From: Dryas octopetala
Lineage: Eukaryota > Streptophyta > Magnoliopsida > Rosales > Rosaceae
Length of the DNA: 64,000 nt
Assembly: GCA_963921425.1 (NCBI GenBank)
Contig: OY992837.1
Coordinates: 10,141,896-10,205,895 of the forward strand
Direction of reading: 5' to 3'
The notes beneath the pieces are model-generated. The model had not been told where the DNA came from and did no database searches. It saw nothing but the letters and a program-made list of their open reading frames with translations. Of the stretch, positions 44,896-57,400 are shown one piece after another. The translations under genes and the position numbers were made by a program. Every line of letters begins with the position of its first letter. Positions within the stretch are counted from its first letter, which is position 1.

Positions 44896-47031
44896 GTGTG
44901 TACGTGTGTGCATATATGTGTGAGCTTGCAGCCTGTACTTCTGTTTCTGGTCAATCTTAATATGTATAGACTTATCCATTAGTTTTCACAAAATTTGAAA
45001 TAACTGATCACCATCTGCAACCTTGCCATTCTCTTGTGGACACCGAGCTAATGAGCTTGCTGATCACTGATCTTTTACACTAATGTTTAAGTCACTTTTT
45101 ATATATTTATTTTTCTTTCTTCTTTTTTTTTTATCAAGATTTTTCTTCTTCAATAAAATATGAGAAATACTATTAACACTCTTATTTAGTCTATATTATC
45201 AAACTGAATATGTTACAATTTTAATATACTTACAATGTGATTGAAGTCCATGTAATTAATTTAAGGGTCATTTACACATATATTGCACCTTAATTGGTTG
45301 TTTGGGTCAAATAACATATTGGTTCATTACTTTCAAAACGTATCAATGTTAAAGCCAAACTTTCAAATCTTTGCAATATTGTCCCTCTGTTAAGTTAACC
45401 GCCACGTCAACCGTTAAGTACTTACGTGACAGACGTGGGTCCACTTTTTTTTGTTGATGTGATCTTCCACCTCAAATTCTACTAGCTAAAGCATTGAGGA
45501 GTACTGAGACTCCTATTGAGACGCCGAGAATGAGAATGAGTTTCTTGTGCTTTTGTTGGGATGATGGAGACAAACCACTCATTGGGACTGTGCACTCTCC
45601 ACCAGTACGTAGCTCCGAGGCGGTGGAGGGTGAGAATGGAGGGCGAAGAGTTTTTGGAAAAGGAGTTGTGGTTTAGAAAGAGTGATTTGATATTGAAGAA
45701 GGGCGGAGAGGTCAGGACCCAAACTAGAGATAGAGCAAGTTATCCTGGAGGCTTTTGGTGTCGGTTATGTTGGGAATTGTGTGTGTTTTTTTTTTTTTTT
45801 TTTTGCAATATCCAAAATACCTTTAGTGAAATTTTTTTGTACAAGGCCACACCAACAAAAAAAAAAAAGTGGGCTCGTGTTTGTCATATAAGCACTTAAC
45901 AATTGAGTTGATATTCAACTTCACGGAGGGACAACTTTGCAAATATTTGAAAATTTGGGTTTAAATATTTTGAAAGTCAGACTAATGTGTATTTGACCCA
46001 AACAATAAGGGTTCAAAGTTCAATTGACCCTTAATTTAAATAAGAGTATCAATAGCACTAGTTCAAAATCATGAGAAATATTGTTGGATAAGAGAGGTCA
46101 TTTTGGCACCTCAAAATTAACTATTCAATAGAGGGTAAATCTACTTGTATAGTTGAGTTTCATTCTGATTCAAATACAAAATCAAAACTTTTGGATTGTA
46201 CACATTTCTAATAGAAGTGAAGCTTACCTGTATAGGTGGGTTCCATGTACTCAATTATAAAATCATCTCTTTTGGATAAAATTATTTGTCACCTATTCAC
46301 CACAGTTTTAAATTGAATCCCTGTGTGGAATAGGTGATCAGCAAATATGTAGTATGTAACATTACTCTTCTGTAGTCATCACTTTTGAGTTTTGAGTGTG
46401 GCTACATCCCTACTTTCCTGACAGCATTTTAAAAGAGGGAACCCACTTACATGGGCTACATCCCTACTTTCCTGACAGCATTTTAAAAGAGTGTGGTTCC
46501 ACCTTTAATCAGTGGTCAATAAATGTGATTCAAATAGCTGTGATATTCTTCAACTTCATGTTCCTTGATATACAATATATATTGTGTTTGGTTTGTAGAT
46601 ACCTCAACACCACAGGATACAACGGGGGATTTGATAGATCAGAACTCAATGCACTCTTCAACCAAATAGATAAGAACTTCTCAAGTTGGGTCCCAAGTTT
46701 TGCTCCAATACCAATAGCTGTAAACAACACAAGAGCAATAGCCGAGTTCGAACACAGTTTGGGAAGAATGAAACCCAAGATTGCACTGAGTGCAGCCAAA
46801 ACTGTGTTTCTAAGTGACCTCAGAAGAATCTTGCCAACAGTTATGGTGCCAAGTTCCATAATCCAATCCAAGGAAGACTTTATTGTCCCAAAATCTGTTG
46901 CATTTTACTTCAAGAAAAAGCTTGGTGCCCCTGCAAAAGTCAAGATACTCAACACACAAGGCCATTTTCCAATGTTGACAGCTTACCCTTTGCTCTTGAA
47001 AGTTCTCAAAAGAGTTCTTTGCATCAAATAA
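44456..47031 (+). CDS. D14/KAI2-family alpha/beta hydrolase
   Basis: Two exons, 44456-44850 and 46599-47031, with a GT-AG intron that splits an Arg codon; 275 residues. The oxyanion motif is LVLAHGFGSDQTVW (29-41). The nucleophile elbow GHSMSAM puts Ser at 104; Asp 225 (QSKEDFIVP) and His 254 (QGHFPML) complete the catalytic triad. A helical lid segment lies between about residues 133 and 190. The family includes the strigolactone receptor D14, the karrikin receptor KAI2 and DLK2, single-domain hydrolases of about 265-275 residues with one intron or none. VVFDLVFS and the lid differ from typical D14 and KAI2, so it may be a D14-like/DLK paralog; its ligand cannot be told from sequence. The start codon chosen opens MDALCNHGGGG; an upstream in-frame Met at 44426 would add ten unconserved residues. 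A MITE sits in its promoter and a TIR element in its intron. Confidence 0.9.
45168..46062. mobile_element. Nested TIR elements in the hydrolase intron
   Basis: The inner element runs from about 45262 to 46041. Its left part, TTAAGGGTCATTTACACATA to about 45400, is the inverted counterpart of 45905-46041, sharing GTTTGGGTCAAATA, TTTCAAATCTTTGCAATATT-like and GTCCCTC blocks, so the arms are about 130 bases and diverged. Outside it, TACTATTAACACTCTTATTT at 45171 pairs with AATAAGAGTATCAATAGCAC ending near 46056, suggesting an older outer element. Imperfect target-like repeats (AAAATATGAGAAA, AAAATCATGAGAAA) flank the outer one. Interior frames at 45494-45899 have no recognisable domain. Confidence 0.55.
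46400..46491 (+). repeat. 38-bp direct repeat in the hydrolase intron
   Basis: Two identical 38-base copies, 46400-46437 and 46454-46491, begin GGCTACATCCCTACTTTCCT and end TTTTAAAAGAG, 54 bases apart. They lie about 110-200 bases before the 3' splice site of the intron. Confidence 0.9.
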
Positions 47032-47469
47032 ATGCTGAGTTAATTCTGTAATTAATTATTTAGCATTGGCTGTACTCTGAAGTAAGCAATTAAATTAAGC
47101 TTTTGTTTTTGCAACTACCATTTTTATTGTAAGCTGCATTACCAGAAGATGTATACCTCGTTTCACCTGCTCTCAAGACCTTGCATGTGGAAATGCATGA
47201 ACTAATATATCATTGATGCCCATTTTTGGGCTGAAGTAAACTAGAGAACTACTCAATCAGATTAGATTAGCTTTATATTAGATCAGCCTTATAATACAGA
47301 TCAGCTTTATATGAGAACTAATCTTATAATATTATACAGATGATAGTGACGATTCTGACTATGAAATCTTCTTGGCTTAAAAGTCTTATGATCTATAAGG
47401 GCAAAAACTAACCTATATTATAAGTTTTCTCATCAGCTTAGGTATTGAAAAAGAGAACTACATATTAAT

Positions 47470-47838
47470 GAGTTAATTACACTTACACCTCCTGAGGTTT
47501 ATCATTTTTTAACATATACCCCTTGGGGTTTCAAAAATTACACATACACCCCCTGAGGTTTCAAAACTATTGCATATAACCCCCTACAAAAGAAAAAATA
47601 AATAAACAAAAAAGAAAATATTTGTATTGAAGTTGAATCTTACACCTTGAGTAATTTTATTAGGTCATTTCACCCCTTAACATGTTTTTTTGTATAATTT
47701 ATCATCATTTTTCATCTCATATGGGGAGTTATATACAACAATTTTGAAATCTCAGAGAGTGCATATGTAATTATTAAAACCTCAGGAGGTATATATGAAA
47801 AAACAATAAATCTCAGGGGGTGTAAGTGTAATTAACTC
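47470..47838. mobile_element. Mutator-like MITE between convergent genes
   Basis: Flanked by perfect 9-base duplications CATATTAAT at 47461-47469 and 47839-47847. The ends are inverted: GAGTTAATTACACTTACACC on the left, GGTGTAAGTGTAATTAACTC on the right. The arms continue with CCTGAGGTTTAT-like sequence. It is 369 bases long and non-coding. It lies between the 3' ends of the hydrolase gene and RRP5. Confidence 0.9.
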
Positions 47839-47847
47839 CATATTAAT

Positions 47848-48459
47848 TAGACTATGAAGAGCACCAACTTAGGTTTGAAAAAGAGATCGATCTGAGATTG
47901 AGCTTTTTCTTGATAAAGAAAGAATCTTCTGCCCAAACACAGAGGGATAAAACATTAAAATTCACTAGAAAATCTTTTCTGAAATGAAGAATTTTATTAA
48001 CTTACAATTCTCAATAGTACAAAAAAATAGCCCAACACCACCACTGGAAATGACCAATTTTACAGTTTCAGGGTATATATAAAATAAAGAGCGCCTATCC
48101 TTCCCATGTAAATCTTACATCATTGTCAGTTAACTTATTGCTGACAACCTTGGATAATTGACCATCTTCAAATCCCATAATCCTTCATCAGAGGGTCTCC
48201 TCCCTCCACCAAAAATCATCATCTGAATTACCCTCATTTCCTTTCATTATCCATCCTTACAATGGTACCCTTCTACATCCTGCCATGTAGTCCCCTCAAA
48301 AAGCCAAAACAGCATTGCAAGTGTGGTGAATCAATCATAGTGGTCATGGTGGCGACAAAATTGACCATAACCTCATCTCTCTTGTACAAGGCTAACAGCT
48401 AATTTGGGCAGCAATCTGAATCGGGAAACTTCTCTCCATAATGAGAGGAACAATTGATA
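47848..48459. other. 3'UTR and downstream region of RRP5
   Basis: No gene. Much of 47950-48450 is also found, in shortened form, at 10010-10340 as the tail of the RRP5-derived copy, so it was part of the ancestral duplicated block. Confidence 0.6.
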
Positions 48460-51400
48460 TCAAGCTACTGTATTCTCAACATATTCCATTGCTTTCTGTT
48501 TCACATACTCGATCTTCTCTTCATCGCCAAGAGACTTCTCAAATTCCAGATACTTTTTAAATAAGAACTGCAAATCCAAAAATGACACACCCATATAAGC
48601 TTTAACAGAAAATACAAAGGCAAAACAGTCTCAGTTAAAGGGGAATACAAAATTGTACACACTTTCATCTTTTTAGGTGGGAGGCTCAAACTAGTTGCCC
48701 TCTCAAATAGTGCACGAATCAGATCAGTATCTCCAAGTCGAATTTCCTGCCACAGTTGACACAAAAGAGTAGGTAACTACTGTCTCGAATTTGACAAAGA
48801 AAAAGAAAGAGTACTGAAATACTGGCCAAAGGGGATTTACTTGATCAAGATAGATGCTCCACAAGTCTGTTCTTTTCGGGTAATTCCGCAAAATATTTTC
48901 AAACATGGATCTCCCTCTCTCTGGATTTCCACATTTGAACTCAAGGATAGCTGTCTGTGAAATGAATTTGATATGCTTATGCTTAGGAAGGATTCTTTCC
49001 GCGCGACTGACGACATCCAGAACCCCATCCTGCTGTTGCTTCAAGACCCTCTGCACCCGCCTTAGCCAAACCTAAGTTCCAATAAATATAGAGCTTATAA
49101 ATTAACACAAAAAAAAAAAAATGAAGAAGAAATTAACACACCCTGTGAACCTACACACACCCGATAGGAGAAAACAAATGTAGGAAATCTTAACATACCT
49201 TGCAAGACTTCTTGAACTTCTTCATCATTTTATCAAGTAGCTCATCAGCCAACTTGTGTTGCTCAGTCCTTTCAAACACTCCCAAGAGTGCTAGATGAAC
49301 CTTTTTGGGATCATTATACTGCAATGCTCTCTGAAAGACTTTCATTACAGCCTCCTGAAAAGAGAAAGCAGATTAATGTACTCCGAATAGACATTAGAAA
49401 GACAAGAAAAGCTTGACTCTTTTAATTACCTCTGGAGGATTTCCATATTTGTTTTCCAAATTAAAATAAGCCACCCAAATATTGAGTTTCTCATTCTCTT
49501 CTCGAAAATTTATTGTTTGCAAAGCCCTACACAGAAAAAAGAGTAATACTTTATGTAAATAAGGGTATGCTAGAATGAACACCTTGAACTGTCTGCAGTA
49601 GTTTGTTAAATAAAATAAACGATTATGCCAGTGGCATATGATTATATAAGAGAATACCTTTCAGCAATAGAGCGTGCTTTCTCTACATCAGCCATAGAGA
49701 GCACAAATTCCATATATTTTATCCAAACATAACTGCTATTTGGAGAGCTTCTAACTAATTTCTCAAATTCCTCATCAGTTCTTGGTATATCTTTCTCCAA
49801 TAGTCTTTCCTCAGCAGCCCTTATCTCATGCTCCCTGCACAAAATTGGTTCCAATTTAATAACAGGGAAAGTGGGCAGTGTATGACAACCTTAAACAATG
49901 AAACAAAGGCCAAACAAGCATGTGTACAAACCTCTCTTCCTTATCTTTTCTCTTTGAGTGCTTCTTTTTCTTTTCATCTACAGTGCCCTCCACATCAGGA
50001 TGCTCTTGATCTTGCCTAACAATGTCATCCCTGTTGCATTGGTCTATGTCATCAAGAGTGACTTCAAGCGGAGGAACAAAAGCTCTTGATTCTGCTTGTG
50101 CAAGAAACTGGTATTCTGCATTTTCACATTCAACATCCATGGAACTGATTTCAGGACACATTACTGACTTAGTACCATCCATTAAACCATTCTCTCTCAT
50201 GGCTTCATCAGGATCTTGTTCTGGAGGTGTTTTAAGGTCATTATTGTCCATGACATATAAATCCTTCATTCCAAGAGAAATTCGGTGCCTCTCTTTGTCC
50301 ACCTGGTAAAGGAAGTTGAATAATTAAGACTACAATTGTCATGAGTGCACACAGCCTTAAACTTATCACATTGAATTATTGAAATTGAATAGCAACATGC
50401 AATATTTTTAGGAACTAGAACAGTTTTATAAAGGACATGTTAAACAATTCAATCACAGTGAACATGAAAAACAACATGCACTTACTTGACATACATAGGT
50501 AAAATACTTACCATACAAATACTTCTCATCAAGTACTGCGATATGTAGTTTAATAGATCCCACAAATTTCAAAAAAGATGAAATGCTAGTGTAATAGGTT
50601 TCAATGACTAACTATTCATTTCCAACATGTTTTATTAATGAAAAATCAAGAACCCCAAGAGGTACAAGAGTGTACAATAAGAATACCTTCAATACTTTTG
50701 CTGTCACCCTCTCTCCTGCTCTGTATTTAGTTTCAATATTGTCGACTTTATCTTCTGAAAGCTCTGACACATGGCATAATCCAACCTAAGCACAAAGCAA
50801 CACATGAAACCATTTCAACCAAAGTAAAAACAGGAGAAGGAAATTTGTTCAAGCTCAAAGAAAACAGATGAATTTCAACCATTTCCACATGTATAACAAA
50901 ACAGATGCATTTCTTAGTTCAAGCTCAAAGAAATTTGTTTTCAACTTGCCAGAGTATATGTCTCATGTCAAAGGAAAGTTAAAGGCTTCAGAGGGAAATG
51001 GAATTATAGCCAAATTTACAAGTTAAGTCATCACAGGAAAACTTTGCAAAAATGTGGCAGTTTACATGCGCATGCATAGATATAAAAAATGAACTTTACT
51101 TAATGTGACCCATCCTTTACCACATTTGTGTTGTCAATTGTGATGAATAAACCATATGACTCCACCCGCTTTACCCTGCCAGAGATAATATCTCCGACAT
51201 GCAAGCTATCCAAATTATTGCTTCCAGATTGTGGCACACTGCTTGCGCTCAATGACTTCAAGGTAACTTCAACTCGCTCCGACAATGGCTCCACAGATAG
51301 CACCCTGTAGTTAAGCTTCTTAGTAACAGGACATCACTGCATCAATTTTCTACCAATAAGTGAAAATTTTCTGCACAGCATTTACCTGCCAGTTACAAGT

Positions 51401-54400
51401 TTTCCAACTGGGAATTCTTTTTCAGGAACAGCAACAAATCCATCAGACAAGTTTGAGATAAGAATTTTGGCATCAAGCTTCCGAGAAAGCAAAATAAAAC
51501 ATCCTTTTGATGTAATACTTTTCACATAACCCTATCAGATCCAGAAAATAATCATGACCCACATAAGAAACTGCAATATCCCAGAAATATTATAAAGTAA
51601 AAAACAATTTGCAAGTAAATCTTTGGAAGAGCAAATCACCTGTACCACCATATTAGGATTAAGATCTTCCATCTTTTCCATACGTTTGGTATGAGTATGC
51701 CTGAACAACAAAAATTTTACTTCGTTTAGTAGTAAAACATAGAAAACCAGAATCAAAGCAAGCAACACAGAGTGAAAGCCAATGAAAAATCTTACAGATT
51801 TTAGACTGTGACTTCGCAGAAGTCAATGCAAAATTGGCTAAGCATAATCAATAACTTAAAGAATAAGCCAATTTTTAGTGACTTGTCATGTAATGAGTGA
51901 TACTTTTTTTAAAACAATGGAAGTCCAGTACTTGAAGTAGATAATGTATCATCACTAACTGAACATCCAAAGTGAAGGCATTGCATGTTTGATTCTTAAT
52001 TTAATGAATGGTATCTCATGTTTTCTAAATAATTCAAATTCCCAATACATTTCAAAGAACATAGGTGCATACTTCATTGACATATGCATGTATTCCTCAA
52101 GAATTGCATGGCATGCAGTGAATGCATGGCAAACAAATTCTAGACCAAGCACATAAGAGAAAATAAGTTTAAAAAAAAAATATTCTGGACAACTGCATGC
52201 TCAAGGATGAATTATATATATAACTTAATAACAAGAGAAGCAATAAAGTCTTCGATTAATTTTTCCTCCAGAATTGCCAACAATAGCACCTACTAAAAAG
52301 GTTTTGTACATTTATTTTATTACTATGAGAAAGCTGTAAACTCCATCAAGAATAGAGCCCAAAGAAATCTCTATATTATTCAATCAAGAAAATGTCATAA
52401 ACTAATAAGCTCAGGTTCTAGATTTGATTCTCCATATGTAATCTATATTAGTAGACCATGACTTACGTGTCATCGTGGGGTTCCGTGTAATCTGGACAAA
52501 GCATGCCAAATAAAGAAGAGCGTAATGACAAATCAATGTGAAAAGTTCCCTTTGCAGAGCGGCTAAGTTCAAGGACCTTGCATTTGACAAATTGCCCTTC
52601 ATGATATCCAGACAATGGGTTAGACACCCATGACTCAGAAAGTTCAGTATAATGAACCCTACCATACATATAGGGGCCAATTTGCACAGTCAATCCACCA
52701 ACACCTGGAAGTATTTTAATTACTCTCCCACCTACAACACATCCCTCGCGAATATGAGCAATAACATTCTCATTCGCAATGTTAACGTGTGGGTCATCTA
52801 GCTTTGAAATTTCATGATCAACAGTTTTATCAGAGAGAGGAGAAAAAGGACGCGGAACCAGCCTTAGTAGCTTTTTATCCCTGTTAACGCTTAATACATG
52901 ACCAGATACAGCATTCCCCACATGGAAGCGTTTCTGAAACTCTTGAAGTTCACTAGGCTCACAAGCAGTGTCAAGAATAAAAAGCTGAGCCCTGACATTT
53001 CGAGATATCGTTAACCAGACCCAATCACCATCCACTTTATACACATAACCAGTGACACATTGCCCAGTTGAGTAATCAAGATCTTCAGTCACAATCTTTT
53101 CCCCTATTTCACAAGAACCTGAAAAGAAATTGCATATTCCAGACTTGATAAAACTTCAAAAATGGTTGGGGTACAAGTAGGTAAATAAATGAAATAATAT
53201 TTGGCCAGAGCACCATTAATTAAACAATTAAGAGCAGTCTACACAACTAAATTAAAAAAAAAAAAAAAACCAGTCAATATTTAGAAACTTTCAACCAGAA
53301 GGCACAATATATCAGATATCTAGGGATAAAAGGGTGACAAAATTTGCTTCAGCTCCCCAAGGTAATAGCATATTATCAACAGGAAACTAGCAGAAAGTGA
53401 ATCTGTAAACATTTATAGTGGAGTTAAAATTAGTGTCACGTGGTGAAAAGTGTTATAGCAGTTGAGGCAGAAAGATGAACAAAAGAATACACAATATCCA
53501 GTGAATTATGAAGAACTTAAATAAAGAAACAAAGGGTCAAGCGAGCTCCCCCTAAGTTCCTTTAGAAAGCAGCGAGAATAAAGAAACCAGGAGGGGAACT
53601 GACATCATCCAGAAACTCATGTAACTGCACAAGCTTTGGGAAAACACAACACAAATGATGAACATCTTGCAAACAACTTGTCGCAATGGATCAACGTCTG
53701 CTCTGGCTTTGTTTTTATAATTTAACAATGCAGTTTCGGCATTTCTTGGCAGTTTGGATGGAAAGAAACAACAGAATTTTTGAAGAAGGGGGAAGTGAAA
53801 ATTTTATGGGGAAAGATAGATTCTTGGCACACTCTAAGAACTTTAAGGACATTCCATTCTTTGTTATCTGTAGTGATTGGATGCAAGCTATGAGTTTTTT
53901 GTTTTTATTTTGCTGAGAATTGATAGGCATCTTGTCTGTCAATTTGATGTATGTCACCTTTTATATCATCTAATAAAAGTATTATTCTGTTTCCATTTAA
54001 ACAAATTATTTAATAAAACTATATGTTTCCTACTAAAAAAAGGTTTGACAATGCAATGGGGCTTCTCATGATAGTGAAGTGTTTAAAAAAATAAATAAAT
54101 AAACAAGTCCAATGTGAAAAAAGATAGAGAAAAAAGCTCAATCAGCCTTGCTAGTCTGAAAAAGAACAAAAAATATAATTTTAGGGAATTTTTATCTTCA
54201 CTTCACAAAATATTACAGGGTTACAAAACAGAACCTCCTCTACCACTTACCCTTGAGCTAAAGTTTGAAAGGAATAATTAATTAGCACAGGAGAATTGGC
54301 CCAAAAGCAAATTTTCAACCTTTTCTTTTCCTCAAGTGATTGAACTTCTACCAAATTTTGACAGCATTGTAGCATCATGCAATCAAATAATATCCATGAA

Positions 54401-57400
54401 CTAATGACTTTATTAAACATCAACAGAGCAAGCTTTGCTCATGGTGCATAACATCCCCTAAAAATGTAGCTATCCCGGGAATATGTACAGCTGAAAATTG
54501 ACGCTCAGAAAATTAGGTGGCCCAATTAGAAACAAAAAGTAAATGAGGAGAAATTTTTTTTGGAGGGTAATGAGAAGAAGTTTTTAATATAGCACCACCA
54601 GGGAGAAGCTAAATGAGTAGCATAATTTTATTCTAAAATAGAATAATATAATCAATAGTGTCATGGAAGCCAAGGAAATGCCTAAAACCGAGAGCTGCTA
54701 AGGCTAATAGCCTAATAACCAAGATTTGGTGCTACATAACTGTACAGAAGGTGCATTCTTGATTCAAAAAAATGACTCAAAAATAAATTTAAAAAGATCT
54801 AAGAAGAATAGAGATTTGTTAGGATGAGGCTTAGAGTAGCAGAAGTAAATTTAGACAACTATCAGTGTGCGCAAGAAAGCATAATGGACTTAAAACAGAC
54901 CAATTCAAGGAAAAATTACTCGATAAGATTTTACCTGTTAGCATGGTAGGTTTCAAAGACAGGTCCCACTGGTAGCTCCTTTTGTTGTTATCTGAATAAT
55001 TAGTCTTTGCAACAATCATTGCAGTCACTGTTTGCCCAATTCTGAAGTTATTGAATGGATCTTCCAGAAGATCGTCATTTACCTGCCCAAGGGTGCACGG
55101 GAAAAAATTATATAAGACTAAAAGTTAGGAACAATGGAACAACATGCATACAAAGGGTGAATGCATAGAAATTCAAATTTAAAAAGATTTAGATGAAATT
55201 ATTCACAAATTTTACCTCTGTTATATGAACCCTGCCGTGAAAGCCAATTCCAAATTTCAATCTTAGTTCAAGAGGCTTTATTTCTGTAATCTGGATGGTG
55301 ACAGCATGTGACAAGCACAATGTATGAGTACAAAACAGATACAACAAACAAACAAAAATCAAAGCTCATGATAATTCAATTCAATTAATGATTAACAGCG
55401 GGTTGAAAATATAATCATCAGAAAAAGAAATACCTCCGCCTGAACCATAGATCCCACTTTATAGCTGGACTTCTTTTTTTCCCTTTTTGAACTGGATGTT
55501 TCAGCTGACTCACTTACAGATTTAAGTAGCAAAAGCAATCTCCCTGCTGTTGTAGGGCTCGGAAGGGCCATGACAGTGGCATTGACACTGCATTAAGTGA
55601 AAAAATTTTCATAACCACCATATGTAAACATGGTAATGCAAAATGAGAGAATGCGCCGGGGGGTGGGGGTACACATAGGACATCATCGAACCCAAAATTT
55701 CTCTAAGACAATAAGACCAATCATCATAGGCTTCACAGCCATATGGGGTGATAAACAGATTGAATGTAAAATAGGAAAAAAAAAAAAAAAAAAAAGAAGG
55801 AATAACCATGAAAACCATGATCACCTTTGCCCATTCAAAAATTGTTTCTGAGGAAATTTTTGAGTGTTGTAGTCAGAGATTGATGCATATCCCACAGCAT
55901 AGTTATACTTTGGGATTGAAAGAACCTGCAATGCACATGATAAGAATCAGAGAAAAAGAGGTAGAGCATATGTATAAATCAATCATGCCACACTACCATA
56001 TAAGTTATATTAACATCAAAACTTGCCAGATAATTCTCCTTCACAATCTCAACAATTGCATTCACTGTCTGATGTAGTTCAAGGTCATCGGATGCTTCTC
56101 TTTTTCGTTTCTGAAATCAATATGTTATAAATTGGGGCAAAAACATAAGAAGGGTACAAGTTAGGAAAAACATAAAGCAAGAAAGCAAAGATAATGACAA
56201 AAATCTTCATTAGTGAAGAAACAAATGATGATTTGAAAAAGATTCATCCCAGAAGTACAAATGCAAGCTATAGAAGACCAATAAATATATGTCCTCATTT
56301 TTCCTTCTCTAGAGATAGAGATATTTCACACATCAAAGTAGAGAATTAGAGATAGACAGGGAATGCATTTACCTTCTTATGAGTTTGGCTGTTAGAACTT
56401 TCTTCTTTTAATTTTTTAATGAACTCTTTTTTTAGCGATAAATCAACAAGGTGCTCTGCCTTGGCAACATCAAGTACAACTGCTTGAATGATGGAGCCTG
56501 TTTCCACAATGGTACCGCCTACTGCAAAGATTATATAAGACAAACAAATAGAGAATATATTACTAGTTGAAACAAAATAATAATAATAATATAATTAACA
56601 AAACCTTCAATGAATAACCTACATTGATGGTGTGTGATGAAACCAAAGACATCACTATATTTATCAAAGCTGACAACAACTCCAATATCCTTTGCCTCGT
56701 GTACTTTTCCCTCAACAACACTGCCAATGGTAAATCCTTCTGTCCAATTTGACTTTGATTCTTTTGAGTCCAACAATTGTAGCTTAGCAATCTAGAACAA
56801 AAGAAAGACTTTGAGCATAAACCTAGCAAAAATCTTAATACAGTAGCCAACTCAAGAAACTAAAATTAGAACGGTGGCCCATGGCATTTACCTTATCCTC
56901 CAAAATAAAGTATTCCTGAATAAAGGACGCATCTGTTGAAGAGCAAGATGACTGCTTCAATGACAGTGTTATTCTACCTGTTTCACTATTGACCTGGGGA
57001 GAAAACAAAAAGGTTAAAAAATCTGGTCACTTGTGTATTAATTTATAAGTTCTAATCTTAAAAGTTCAGTCTCAAACAGTTCACCAACATTGAGTATATT
57101 ACTGCGAACAGATTGTCCAACGTAATACGCTTCTGAAAGATCACCTTTATGGTCATCCATTGCCTACAAAATTAAGATGAGGATGCAAAACATTATTGGA
57201 TTCAGATGTAACAGAGCCAGGGGAAAGAATAAAAAAAATTTGAAGGGAAAAGAAAAAGAACCTTGTGTCTGGGGGAGAAACCAGTCAAACGCCCAAGAAA
57301 GCGAACAAAGCACCCAGTTGCAATTAAGTTACAAATGTAGCCCTAGTTCAAACAAATATGCTCATGTCAATGAAAGAGCAACATACAAGTACAAGTACTA

